Part shown: in pieces, positions 37,695 to 48,319 of the stretch
Numbering within the stretch: the first letter of the stretch is position 1
Layout: each line of letters begins with the position of its first letter
Assembly (NCBI GenBank): GCA_964059195.1
Contig: CAXKWD010000004.1
Coordinates: forward strand, 120,438,043-120,502,042
Origin: Ectobius pallidus
Lineage: Eukaryota > Arthropoda > Insecta > Blattodea > Ectobiidae
Length of the DNA stretch: 64,000 nt
Direction: 5' to 3'
Position numbers and translations under genes: made by a program
The notes under the pieces: model-generated
Database searches by the model: none
What the model saw: the letters and a program-made list of their open reading frames with translations, nothing else
What the model was told of the DNA's origin: nothing

Positions 37695-38575
37695 ATGAAG
37701 TGTAAAAAGAAGCGAAAACGCACAGCCTGGTGTAATGATTGGCTTACAAAGAGAAATGAATACACTCATACAAGATTACTAAAACAGTTAAGTTCAGATC
37801 CTACAGATTACCGTAATTATTTGCGGATAAATGAAGAAGTCTACCAAACACTGTTGTCACTCTAATACAGAAGAAAAATACAGTTATGAGAACTTCTATT
37901 TCTCCCCATGAAAGACTGACAGCTACTTTGAGGTTTCTTGCAACGGGTCGATCGTACGAATGTCTCAAGTATTCTACTATAATACAGTATCACCTCAAGC
38001 TCTTGGCAAAATAATTCCGGAGACATGTGAAGCCATCTAAAATCAGGGCCGTCGCGTGGGCAGGGCGACCGGGGCGATCGCCCCGGGCGCCGCGACCAGG
38101 GGGGCGCCGTGGCAACGGCAAAAATAAAACAAAATTTGAAATAATATGTTAGATGTAGGCCTACATAACGTATTTTTTAAAGTTAAGTATAACTGAATTT
38201 TGAATATTACGTCGTTTGTATTTATTGAACAAATAAATACTTGAAACCAATAACTTTATATTTTCTAAGTTACCCCAAAATAAATATTTGCTCAAAATTG
38301 AACAGCTGGATTTGCTTGTATACTGTTAATAATAATAACCTAATAATAACGCGTGTTTAACACCATTATGTTTATATGTATTTGATAGTGTCGCGTCACG
38401 TCGCTCGCTGTGTGTTTGTGTTTGAATCCTTACAGATAGGTGGAATGTCGGGTGGGTGCACGTGGGATTAAGTTTTTTTTGGGGGGGGGGCGCCTGACGA
38501 AATCTTGCCCCGGGCGCCAAAAAATCACGCGACGGCCCTGTCTACAATGTGCTGAAAAAAAAAGTATCTTCAGGT
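37695..38575 (+). pseudogene. PIF/Harbinger transposase pseudogene (HARBI1-like)
   Basis: Starts at ATG 37695 with 'MKCKKKRKRTAWCNDWLTKR' and 'YRNYLRINEEVYQTLLSL', then a stop at 37863. In other frames follow 'SISPHERLTATLRFLATGRS', 'SPQALGKIIPETCEAI', and, after the 497-bp MITE at 38044-38540, 'YNVLKK'. This order matches the N-terminal half of Harbinger nuclease proteins (ERL-x4-RFLATG, then ETC-x-AI). There are at least two frame changes, one stop and one insertion. The DDE catalytic part is not seen, probably lost where the second left-end copy begins at 38583. Confidence 0.85.
38044..38540. mobile_element. hAT MITE, 497 bp
   Basis: The ends 'cagggccgtcgcgtgg' and (reverse complement of the right end) 'cagggccgtcgcgtga' are inverted repeats. 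The 8-bp TSD 'tctaaaat'/'tctacaat' matches at 7 of 8 bases (38036-38043 and 38541-38548). It lies inside the Harbinger transposase pseudogene between the codons for 'CEAI' and 'YNVL'. Confidence 0.92.
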
Positions 38576-38582
38576 ATGTATA

Positions 38583-38800
38583 GGCCGGCACACACGTTAC
38601 GATATACCGGTGAGGTTTACCTGCATAGGTGACCTGTACAGGTAAACCGGAGCGTGTGTGCCAACCAAACTGCACAGGCGTAGCGACCTGCGCAGGCGAC
38701 CGGAGAAGAATTGAAATTCCATTCTTTCTACCTGAGCAGGTGTGTAGACCTGAGCGTGTGTGTGAGTCACTCCGGCACGCCTGTACAGTTTCACTTTCTC
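38583..38800 (+). repeat. Second Harbinger left-end-like copy
   Basis: 'ggccggcacacacgttacg' starts a ~215-bp block. It matches the reverse complement of 42497-42720 more fully than the outer left end does (shared 'aaactgcacaggcgtagcg', 'cctgcgcagg', 'gtgtgtgagtcactccggca'). No second right end was found in the element. It is either a nested related element that lost one end, or a rearrangement. Confidence 0.75.
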
Positions 38801-38949
38801 GCATATACGTATTATAGAGCAAGTATTGTGATCGTGACAAAAAATCGAAATCGAGATAACACCGGGAAAGCATGTTTCACGATGCCGCGAAACCGAAAAA
38901 AGTGTTTTTGGAATGACGTCTGTCCGTCTGTGGACAAGCACAGAGGATA

Positions 38950-39683
38950 AACGGTCTATTGTATTTACTTCATTTCTTGAATCAATTAATTTTTCGAAAT
39001 TTTATCGAACTGCCCAGAATTTCGGTTTTATAACTGAAATACTAAGGGGACTTTCATGAAAACTTTTTTTAAACTTTTGATTTTATAAAAATTGGCTCTA
39101 ACGATTTGAATAAAAATGTAAAATTGGAAACTCTTATCTGTGGCTAATAAAATAGCTAGATCCATTTCTCTGCAAAAATGACTTGACTCGTATCTATTTT
39201 CAATTTTTCTAGATTATCTCCATTACAGTAGGCGATACATGAAAACCTACCACAGTAAAATTGTAGAGAAGATTATAAAGAACTTTTTTTTGTTAAATAC
39301 ATTTCTTTATAAAATGAATAGGTATCAAGATAAAAACAAAATAACTTGGCTGAAATGTGAATTTCAGAACATACATTTATATTAAAATATGAATAATGTC
39401 CTTTTGTTGCCCATAGTGACAAGAATACTATAATCTAGATATTGTTGTGAAATGTAGTCAGTTTACCACAGTCGTAATGAACACACCAAAATCAATTAGA
39501 GCGAGGTGGTACAGGGTAATAGGGAAGAGATCCTGGGTTTAAATCAAACCTCGTGACCACCCAAATTTACCAGTAAACTCTTATAATAATTCATTCGTGC
39601 AGCATTTGCTTCTATTGTTCGGCTCTATCTCAATGTATCCTGCATTTTTGCCTTTGAGATTGAGGAAACAATACAAACCCCAA

Positions 39684-39684
<1 letters not shown>
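38950..39684. other. No gene recognised (inside Harbinger element)
   Basis: AT-rich filler without a transposase motif. A faint tRNA-like stretch near 39505-39570 ('tcctgggtttaaatc') is too weak to call. Confidence 0.4.

Positions 39685-39758
<74 letters not shown>
39685..39758. repeat. (ATT)n microsatellite
   Basis: About 24 ATT units. Confidence 0.95.
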
Positions 39759-39844
39759 TCACAGTAAAAGCATTGAACATAAAGATCGACCCTGATGCTT
39801 TCCGTTCTAGATACTTGTTAGTTTTTTGAAAATGTAATAAATAA

Positions 39845-40085
39845 CATTTGTGTCTATGGGTACGTATAGGGTACATCTGCGCTCCTCTTGCGCTCTGCTC
39901 CGCACGCGTGCCACTCGGAAGGCAGATTGGTATACGGCATTTTGAGGTGCACGCGAACCGCTCGCGTGCCGCTCGCCGCGATCCGTCCCATGTCGGTTTT
40001 TTCGACGAACACAATGGATTACTGATTTCACATTGGGACGTGATTTTGGTAGTTGCGCTCGCGCTCCGCCTGCGCTCCTCAAGCT
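39845..40085. repeat. GC-rich subterminal-type repeat
   Basis: 'cgctctgctccgcacgcgtg' and neighbouring 'cgctcgcgtgccgctcg' recur inverted at 42375-42405. Flanking 'gtacgtatagggtac' versus 'gtatacatatgcgc' is loosely similar. It resembles end sequence of another DNA transposon. The frames over it follow from low stop density in GC-rich DNA. Confidence 0.5.
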
Positions 40086-40433
40086 TAACACCTGCAACAA
40101 CACCTTAACAACAATTAAATGTCAGACTTGAAGGGTTAAAAGTACATTCGAACAATGAAGATAATATCACTGATTGGATCCATCCGATCTTGAAAAATCA
40201 TAAACTGCTAACATCCAATCAAAATAGCCCATTTATGCTATCATCTCTTTATAAATTTAAAAATTCTAAATACAATTTACATTGGAGTGTTAACTATATT
40301 CTCACAAACCTACAAAGGAAATGCACAATATCCTTGTAAAACACATAGACTACAACACTAGACAACAAACAACATTTAATGTTTTATGTTTTTGCTGATC
40401 TTTATATTTTTCCTTCAGATATGGGATGGTTTT

Positions 40434-41110
40434 TTAGGTAGATTTCGAAGAAAAATCTACCTATTGCATTCGATACCATGTCATGATTTTAGAAAAATTC
40501 TTTCCTATCTTTACGTTTCATGCTTCTCTCAGTATGAAACCACCGCCCGCTCAAATTTTTATATACAGTATATATACAGTGTATCTTTACACGCAAGCGG
40601 CCGTAATTTTGCAGATATTTGAACCAAATTGTATTATGTTATTTCTAGGTCCAATAGTTCAAACATATTCGTTAATGAGCAAAATTTGCCCAAGGGGGAT
40701 GTCGCGGGAGGGGGATCTTGGCCCCTATGAAGTATAGAGGGAAACTTTGTTCAAAGAAATTAGAGTACTCCCTATGGAGTTCACAGTGACATCAACGATT
40801 CGGGGGTTTTGGGGGTACGAGAGGGGGTGGGGTGGGGGTGGAAATTCGAAATTTTTGAAACCACGTCTTGTGGGGTATCATTGAAAAGTTCTTGATGAGT
40901 ACTCTACAAATCAAAAACTCGTTTCTCGATAGCTCTCATTTAAGGCGAGATTTGAATCTTTGAAAAAGTGCTCTTTCCTCTTTTTTGCAATTATTATTGC
41001 GGGTTTGTCATGCCAAGGCTAAAGAAGAAGAGTGCTACGCAGTGACAGTAAATTAAACCACAAGCACTTTGAAATCTACCTCAGCCTGTAGGCTTGCCTA
41101 AAGGGATTTT
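40434..41110 (+). repeat. Repeat R3, copy a
   Basis: Opens with the hairpin 'aggtagattt-7nt-aaatctacct' and closes with 'gaaatctacctcagcctgta' plus 'ggcttgcctaaagggatttt'. The middle has 'gtttcatgcttctctcagta', 'gcaagcggccgtaattttgc', 'aaccacgtcttgtggggta' and 'tttgtcatgccaaggctaaa'. It is nearly parallel to 41361-42087, and to 21808-22345 in inverse orientation. Class unknown. Confidence 0.88.
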
Positions 41111-41360
41111 TTTCTCTTGATCTGTTTCTTTGATCTCAAAATGTATTGTTGGATCAGGTTAATTTTCAGTTCGAATAAAGAAGACATTCTACCTTAACTC
41201 AAAGCTTCTCGGTACTTAGGGTAATTTTGTTTCTGATTGTGGGTTTGTTTGTTACTAATAGGAAGGAAATTTACCTTAAACCCACGTTGAGAAGGAAATA
41301 AGGTATTTTCCTTTATCATAATGGACATAAGGCTGATTTCCTTCTTAACGCAGCTGATTT

Positions 41361-41490
41361 TAGGTAGATTTCGAAGAAAAATCTACCTATTGTAATGGAT
41401 ACCATGTCATGATTTTCGAAAAATTCTATCATATTTTTACGTTTCATGCTACCCTAAGCACGAAACCACCGCCCATCAAAAAAAATAATT

Positions 41491-41545
<55 letters not shown>

Positions 41546-42087
41546 TTACACGATAGCGGCCGTAATTTTGAAGATATTTGAACCAAATTTTAATATGTTA
41601 TTTCTAGGCCCAATAGTTCGGACAAGTTCGTTAATGGGCAAAATTGGCCCAAGGGGGTGGTCGGGGGAGGGGGTTGAAATTTTAAAACATTTTTATCTCG
41701 GCTTCTATGAAGTATAGAGGGAAACTTTGTTTGGATAAATTAGAGTACTCCCTATGGAGTTCACAGTGACACCAACGATTCGGGGGTTTTGGGGGTACTA
41801 GTGGGGGTGGGGGATGGAAATTCGAAATTTTTGAAACCACGTCTTGTGGGGTACCATTGAAAAGCTCTTGATGAGTACTCTACAAATCAATAACTAGTTT
41901 CTCGATAGCTCTCATTTAAGGCGAGATTTGAATGCTTGAAAAAGTGCTCTTTCCTCTATTTTGCAATTATTATTGCGGGTTTGTCATGCCAAGGTTAAAG
42001 AAGAAGAGTGCTACGCAGCGACAGTAAATTAAACCGAAAGCACTTTGAAATCTACCTCAGCCTGTAGGCTTGCCTAAAGGGATTTTT
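41361..42087 (+). repeat. Repeat R3, copy b
   Basis: Same start hairpin and same end as copy a, about 250 bp downstream in the same direction. It has an internal (TA)n run at 41496-41543 where copy a has only a short TA-like stretch. Confidence 0.88.
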
Positions 42088-42723
42088 GAAGTTGATACAT
42101 TTTAGATAGCCCTCAAAAAGGGCTTAGGGATGTAAAATCTGTGATTTTATTATTTCAGCAGATTTTGAACAACATGTACATGGTGGATATGCATGTAACT
42201 CATTTTCGGCAAAAATTGGAATTAAGGCTTTTTTGCCTAGCACGGTAGTGTTGAACATATTAGCAAGATAACATACAAAATATTAGGCCTAATGATGAAA
42301 GCTAGTGGTTCGCAGTAGGTTTGTCGCTTTCCTATGGAACGCGGGAGGAGCGCTGTGAAAATAATTTCAACGAGCAGCACGCGAGCGGCACGCGTGCGGA
42401 GCAGAGCGCATATGTATACGCAGCATTACACTTCATGGCCACAAACAAACCGACTAAAGCGATCGCGTCTTCTTGTTTGCTCGCAATCTCTCGACTGAGT
42501 TTACTGTACAGGCGTGCCGGAGTGACTCACACACACGCTCAGGTCTACACGCCTGCGCAGGTAGAAAGAATTGAATTTCGATTCTTCTCCGGTCGTCTGC
42601 GCAGGTCGCTACGCCTGTGCAGTTTGACCTGCAGCGGCTGGCACACACGCTCCGGTTTACCTGTACAGGTCACCTGTACAGGTAAACCTCACCGGTATAC
42701 CGTAACGTGTATGGCCCGCCTAA

Positions 42724-43214
42724 GTTTACTATCGATATGAAATAATTATTCCTAATTCGTATACGGTATAAACAGCGAAGGGAATGGGGATTAGGCCTAT
42801 ATTATTCTGTGTGGAGCTTACAAAGTCTGAACTGTGGTGATTTTCTGAATCAGCACACGTACCCCGCTCGTGCCATCAAAAATGTACGTAGAGATTAATA
42901 CAGTTGTTACCGCTCTGAATATGAAAGTAAATTACAAAGCAAATGATAGATTTCAGATCGTCATAACAGTTACTGTTTCGGGATGACGGTTTGTCGCGGT
43001 GTGCTCTCATATAGAGAGTTTAATGAGCTGTTAGAGGAAGATTAAATGCAAAGTTGATGATGGATTATATAGGGAATGATTTCAATACACAGGTCAGCAC
43101 AATATGTCATCAGTGGACTGGAAATCATAAATATAACCACAATTCACGTTACTTAGATCCTTACAAGCCCCTCTCCCGCGGAATATGCATAACATTTATG
43201 CTGCATTTGAATTA
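42724..43214. other. No gene recognised
   Basis: Spacer between the two Harbinger elements. Nothing supported. Confidence 0.5.
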
Positions 43215-43654
43215 TTAAGGCCCACTTCCACTGAAGCAACACTGAACGACATGTGGCATGCTACTTGTATCCTAGTGTTGCCTGATTGTAGGCGTGCGAC
43301 AATGTGCCACAAAAATCAATAATGCCGCATGCGGCATTTGTCTCCCCATGTCGCATGCGCTTTGTCGCCTATGCGTGTAGCATGCGACTAAAACGATTCA
43401 ACTGAAGCAACTTCAGTCTGGTGCAACATGTCTTTACAAACAATCGCTGCAGCTGCTTATTTGGTAATAGCTTTGAATCGTAAAAAAGTCATTATTTTCT
43501 CAATATAAAATACTAACCGTAGTTAATCTGTACATTTATTCAGTTTTAGTGTATAAAAAAAAACAAGTTACCGGAGCTACAATGTAGAAACAGTATTCAC
43601 TTTCATAATACCAGATCCAATACCCATATCTATATACAACACCATAGGCTATTA

Positions 43655-43869
43655 AAATGTCTGAATAGCTGTCAAATTATTGGGCAGACACTATTTAATA
43701 AATTACCAATAATTTATCAAAATTTACCTGTAAATTTCCTTAAGATAAGAGCACATGACTGGTTGGCCAGGAATCCATCAACAGGGACTTTTGGTATAAT
43801 TGATTTTAGTTACTCCACTCTTGAGAATCGTATCAGAAAATTGGCATATTTATACCCCCTTTTGTAACA
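43655..43869 (+). pseudogene. LINE ORF2 C-terminal remnant
   Basis: The frame reads 'TLFNKLPIIYQNLPVNFLKI', 'RAHDWLARNPSTGTFGIIDF' and a stop near 43868. The pattern LFNKLP-x-I...FK...L-x-WL...P...I-x-F is the usual tail of non-LTR retrotransposon reverse transcriptases. It is 5' truncated and nested in the 43218-44708 element. Confidence 0.65.
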
Positions 43870-44145
43870 TAGATGATTTTTTTAATAGTAATATAACGTA
43901 ACAATGTAATCCTAATATTGTCTTAATTCTATTTAACATCAGTCAGACTGGTCTATAATCCTTATATTTTATTTTTATTTTTTAAATTATTTTTTTATTT
44001 TCGATATTGTGTCTTGAGAATGCGCTAACTTGGTCTATTGACAGGTTATGCAATAATTGTAAAAATGTAAGATTCTAATGGCGTAATACTTAGCTTGCTG
44101 TCACTTTGCATAATTTAAGTTTACTTTACCTGACTTTGTCTATCG

Positions 44146-44250
44146 GGGGGGGGGGGCTCCTGTTTTCCCTGCAATACATCATTCTACCAGTGCTCATTCA
44201 TCATGATATAACCATTGGTTGCATAAAGGAATTATTATTTTTCAAGCCTA
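44146..44250 (+). repeat. SINE fragment (family S4), 3' part
   Basis: After a poly-G run, 'ctcctgttttccctgcaata' and 'ccattggttgcataaaggaa' match the 3' half of the full SINE at 46933-47130. The tRNA head is missing. Confidence 0.8.
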
Positions 44251-44785
44251 ATTTCGAATGTATATATTGTGTAACAACTACTTTCATTGCTGCTTCCCAT
44301 TTCAATTGAATGACTGGCAATTATTGGGATTTGAAGGAAAACATTAAGTTTTAAATCTTCAAAGAGACCCGATATAGTTATTCTCTTCCTTTATGCTGAC
44401 GTGTGCCCTGCTCTAGGAAGACCATTGTTTGTTTTCATAGCTTGTTTATGCAGGTGCAAGCAGCCCATGTCGCATGCTACAAGTCGCCCCGATCCGCTGG
44501 CTGTTGGATTGCGACGACACTGTTCGACACGAGGAATTTTGTCGAAGGGTGACGCATTCGTCCTGGCGACAACAGTCAACTTGTAGCATGCGGCAAGGAG
44601 ACTTGTCGTTTGTCGCTTCGTGTTGCTGCAATTGAAAGACTGTGTGTAGCATGCATCATTGACGCATGCTACATGTTGCCCAAATGTTGCCTCAGTGGAA
44701 TTGCAGCTTTACTTCTCACACTAACCTTAACTTTGGGAGCCGCAAATGTATGAAGCTGTTCGAAGCGAACGACATTTTTTTTTTA

Positions 44786-45290
44786 CTATACACTATATTT
44801 AGACTTAATGAATTTAAGCGTTCAGTACAGAGATTCACACACATAAGTAGTCCCCAATATCGAGATAAGTCTCATAGGACAGTCTTTTGTTAGTAGGTAT
44901 TTTTCTTCTGGAACTTTCTTCCAAAATTCTATGGCCGAAACAACACTTTGTTTCAGTCTTTTTAGTTCTTTGTCCTCTTGCAGTTCTAGTAGCTCCAACT
45001 CTACTCCAAATCCAACAGCAAAAGGATTTTCCAGGAATGAAAACGAAGGTTTAAGTGTTCTCAAATCATTAAATCTACCATTGATTTCTTTAGCAAGACC
45101 ATACATTTTACACAAATACTCTTCTGTTTCCACCTGGACGTCAGGAAGGCTTTCAGGAAATTTCTTCAAACATTTGAAATGGGCGAATGTCTTAGTCTCA
45201 CGGTCTTTCCGAAAGAGTCTTAATTTGCTCTGAAAACTCTGATTACACTCTACGCTAAATGAGAAATAAGTTTTTAATTTCCTCATAATA
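44786..45290 (-). pseudogene. hAT transposase C-terminal fragment (ZBED/GTF2IRD2-like)
   Basis: Minus-strand frame of about 150 codons with 'FAHFKCLKKFPESLP', 'EEYLCKMYGLAKEINGRFND', 'SFLENPFAVGF', 'ELELLELQED' and 'LISILGTTYVCESLY'. Then a TGA interrupts, and the family pattern resumes as 'TLKFIKSKYS'. This is the dimerisation/C-terminal region of hAT transposases. It begins 78 bp beyond the Harbinger element at 43218-44708. The N-terminal zinc finger and first catalytic parts are absent. It belongs to the same protein group as 26249-26858 but is a different family. Confidence 0.85.
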
Positions 45291-45309
45291 TACCTAGGTG
45301 TTTTCATTG

Positions 45310-46250
45310 AATTATATTGACTATATACTTTTTAAGATCTATATCATATTTACTCTTAGCTTGGTTCCAAGAGCCGCACGAGATTGTAGTAACCCCTGGT
45401 ATAGACCTATACTGCAGCACACGTGTTTATCAGTCGTACAGTATTCCAGGTTTAGGAATGTGTTCAACATGAATCTGTTATATCAAGGCTGTTGTAAATT
45501 GTAATGTACTGGATTGAAACCTTCTACGTAGACCTACATGGTTATTATAGCTAATGGAATGAGTACTTTTTAAATTACGGATAAATGCACTACGGTCTGC
45601 GTTCGTGGAAAGGTTTTTAATATTATTAATTTCAGTAAGCCGTCAATTAATTTTTTTATTGGCTAATTGGTTGCCTTAGCAAGAATCCTTTCCCAAAAAA
45701 AGAACCAATAACATTGTCTTAGAATGAGGATCGTGACATAATGTTTGTGATTATTCCTTAGTAGTGACTTAATTTAATTTTTTTTTTCTCACAGCCTTGT
45801 GACTTTCGTAGTCAGTCGTGTACAATATAAAGCAGTTGTTGCATATCACACAAGCTATCCATTCACTGGCGATCTCCATTCACAGATGGGAAGATATTAG
45901 TTTGTCCCGAGATGAAGTGTCATCATGGTGGATTTAGAAACAGTTTAGAGCTAAATACTATATTTTCCAGAAGTTATTACTTGACAAAAGCACTTAGTTG
46001 TTGCATTTTTTACTTAACTAGCTATTCGTGATAGCTAAAATTTAGCTAGATTTATAATTGCAGTATGATTAATTTGAAAACGATTTTCCAGCGCGTACTG
46101 CGTCTTCTTGGCCAGAGGACACTCAAAATTAAGACAGGAGGAATAATTTTGCATTTTGCAGAAATTTTTACTTTTACTAATGTTTATACATTGTCATTAA
46201 CTTGTATTTTAACTTGTTTAAATTTTACTCGGGCATTACTTTACATTGGG
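45310..46250. other. No gene recognised
   Basis: No supported exon, RNA or repeat. Confidence 0.5.
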
Positions 46251-46252
46251 TC

Positions 46253-46500
46253 AGCCGCCGTGGGTGAGTTGGTAGCGTGACTACCTTCCATCCTGGCAGC
46301 CCGGGTTCGATTCCCGGCCGGGTCGGAGATTTTTCAGTGGTGGAAAATTTCCTTCCTGTGTCCTTTCATTCCCATCCCGCGAGAGGCAATGGCAAATTTC
46401 CGCGGTATCACCCTTGCCTGAATCACCTCGGACTAGTCGTGGTTATCACCCCACGGCTTCGTCCTGGGTCTAGACCTGCCTTCGGGCAGAACACTCATCA
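46253..46500 (+). repeat. tRNA-derived SINE (family S5)
   Basis: The head 'gccgccgtgggtgagttgg' has an A-box match and B box 'gggttcgattccc'. Then come 'ggccgggtcggagatttttc' and 'catcccgcgagaggcaatgg', ending 'cgggcagaacactcatcatc'. The TSD is uncertain. Confidence 0.85.
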
Positions 46501-46932
46501 TCATTGATTAGTGTTCATTGAATGAATCGCTTATGGGGCTTCGGATTCAGATATCGAAACGAAACGCTCTGTTCGCCTTTAACATACAACATGTTAGTTT
46601 CAATACACTTATAACTCAACTGAACCCAAGTTAGGTTACCGAATCGAAAAAAGTATTTCGCTTGATACCTCATACTTAGGTTTGTGGTAGCTTGGCCGCT
46701 GATTGGCTGTCCCCGAGAGCCAATCAAAATGCTTCGCAGTTTATAAACTTTATCGCAGCCTATAACGGATAGAACAATTTTGATTTCGGTCATGTTTAAT
46801 TTTGGTATGGTATAGTAAAGTAAAAATAAGGACTATAAACCCGATTTTTAAAATTTATTCGAAGGCTTCATACAGACTTCGTACCTATGGTGATACTACA
46901 CAAAAACAACTACTGTTCAAAGAAACTGCACA

Positions 46933-47130
46933 GGCCGCCCCCATGGCTGAGTGGTTAGGCCGCTCGCCTTCCACCGCTGGGTCCCGGGATCGAATCTCGG
47001 TGGATCCACAAAATGGGGTAGGGGAAGGTTTTCTCGGGGTGCTCCTGTTTCCCCTGCCATATGTCATTCCACCAGAGCTTCATTCATCATACTATGACCG
47101 TTGGTTGCAGTAAAGGAATTATTATTAAAC
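46933..47130 (+). repeat. tRNA-derived SINE (family S4), full length
   Basis: The head is 'ggccgcccccatggctgag' with A box 'tggctgagtggtt' and B box 'gggatcgaatctc'. The end is 'taaaggaattattatt'. A perfect 10-bp TSD, 'aaactgcaca', lies at 46923-46932 and 47131-47140. A truncated relative lies at 44146-44250. Confidence 0.92.
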
Positions 47131-47192
47131 AAACTGCACACAGCTGCTCAGAACGGTGTTTATTAAACTTAAACTATCAATCGTACTATCAT

Positions 47193-47459
47193 CAGGGCCG
47201 CCACATCTCGGGGTCAGGCCCAGGACCATGTAGGCCACTGGTAGCGGGGTCCTCACCGAACGCCAACCATCCTCATTCAGACAGTTGTCAGTTCCCTTCT
47301 CCGTGGAGCTTCCTTCTCTTTACTCGTGTAACAGAACATTTTATCAAACTTTTCCAGTTTTCCATAAAATTATATCATATCACCGGAATTCAGCGGGCCC
47401 CTTTGAGGCCCGGGCCCGGTTCCCTTGGGTCCGGCAGCACCCCCCATGTGGCGGCCCTG
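47193..47459. mobile_element. hAT MITE, 267 bp
   Basis: The ends 'cagggccgccacat' and 'atgtggcggccctg' are exact inverted repeats flanked by a perfect 8-bp TSD, ACTATCAT (47185-47192 and 47460-47467). The 144-codon frame crossing it is not a gene. Confidence 0.96.
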
Positions 47460-47467
47460 ACTATCAT

Positions 47468-47910
47468 TAGACTAAGTCAAATACACAGCATGTAATTGGA
47501 TGCAATTAGCACGCTTGTTTTAACACCTAACTATAGGATATTAAAGTGTATTGAAAAAGATGTTTAATTTTTTAGGATCAGTTATATAGCGTAAATGATT
47601 TTCATTCCATAATCTCAACATTTCAATAACACAAGTTTTGCCTCCTCGTTATACATTTATACAAGCCATGGTCTCAATGTGACCGATATCAACTCTGCAA
47701 CACTACAATGACTGTATAAAAACTAAATACTCTTTGGATAAGTTGCTTATGGATAGTTTTAGAAGTTAGATTTGCAGAAACTCGAAATCTATCCAGCCTG
47801 AGCTGTAGACACCGGAAAATTAGTTTTTCAGGATTAGTTTGCCTGATTTTATAAATAAAATAATAAAAATAAAAATATAAAACTATTTATATTGAGATTT
47901 TCAACAATAC
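47468..47910. other. No gene recognised
   Basis: AT-rich spacer. Confidence 0.5.
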
Positions 47911-47925
47911 CACACATAACGTATT

Positions 47926-48304
47926 CTGTATCTGTCTGTATCTGGTACCCTATGATCCCCAGGTGGGGCGAAGGGGCCTCCAATGGAGGTTTCATTACCT
48001 ATACTAATTTTGATATGCTTATTTTCCGAGAGAGGGTAGAGGGACAGCCCATCGCCTCGCAACCCCCCTCTGGAAACTAAGTATTTCTTGGACGTGAAAG
48101 GGCCGAGAAATTTTGTCCAGAGGCTCTAATTTAGGCTTGGAGTTCTTTTACGTGCCGTAAATCTACGACACGGGACCCCCAGCTTAAAGTCCCTCCCGGA
48201 GGACTCCGTGCCCAGGATTTTTACGTCCTGAAAAATCCATCGACCGCGGCCGGGTTTGATCCCGCGGGCGGGCGGGCACGCTACCTCTAGACCACCGCGG
48301 CCGA
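47926..48304 (-). repeat. tRNA-derived SINE (family S3), full length
   Basis: Nearly identical to 35575-35964, minus strand. The TSD 'cacacataacgtatt' (15 bp) is perfect at 47911-47925 and 48305-48319. The tail is a duplicated CAGATA-type word. Small deletions lie around the B box and in the middle. Confidence 0.95.
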
Positions 48305-48319
48305 CACACATAACGTATT

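Larger units (their letters stand above)
37229..42720 (+). mobile_element. PIF/Harbinger element, 5492 bp, heavily nested
   Basis: The left end 'ggtgggccatacacgttacg' and the right end (reverse complement beginning 'ggcgggccatacacgttacg') form inverted repeats, and TAA lies on both sides (37226-37228 and 42721-42723). Similarity of the two ends reaches the transposase start: 'cgagcaaacaagaagacg' and 'gaccatgaagtgtaa'-like text occur at the left, and inverted near 42435-42510 at the right. Inside are a broken Harbinger transposase, two hAT MITEs, a second left-end-like copy (38583), an (ATT)n tract and two R3 repeats. It is non-functional. Confidence 0.85.
43218..44708 (+). mobile_element. PIF/Harbinger-like element, 1491 bp
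   Basis: The left end has 'cttccactgaagcaacac' and 'catgtggcatgctac'. The right end (reverse complement) has 'attccactgaggcaacat' and 'catgtagcatgc'. TTA lies on both sides (43215-43217 and 44709-44711). GCATGC-containing words recur near both ends. A start-like frame at 43428 ('MSLQTIAAAAYLVIALNRKK') resembles Harbinger transposase N-termini but stops soon. The interior carries a LINE tail (43655-43869) and a SINE fragment (44146-44250). Confidence 0.75.

Noticed and set aside
38430..38873. 147-codon open frame, minus strand
   Set aside because: It crosses the boundary of a hAT MITE and a Harbinger end copy, with no domain.
42321..42740. 139-codon open frame, plus strand
   Set aside because: It runs through the Harbinger right inverted repeat. 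The matching left-end blocks give frames too (38430-38941), so it is a GC-rich repeat shadow.
47061..47495. 144-codon open frame, plus strand
   Set aside because: It spans a SINE end, a TSD and a complete hAT MITE, so it cannot be a natural gene.
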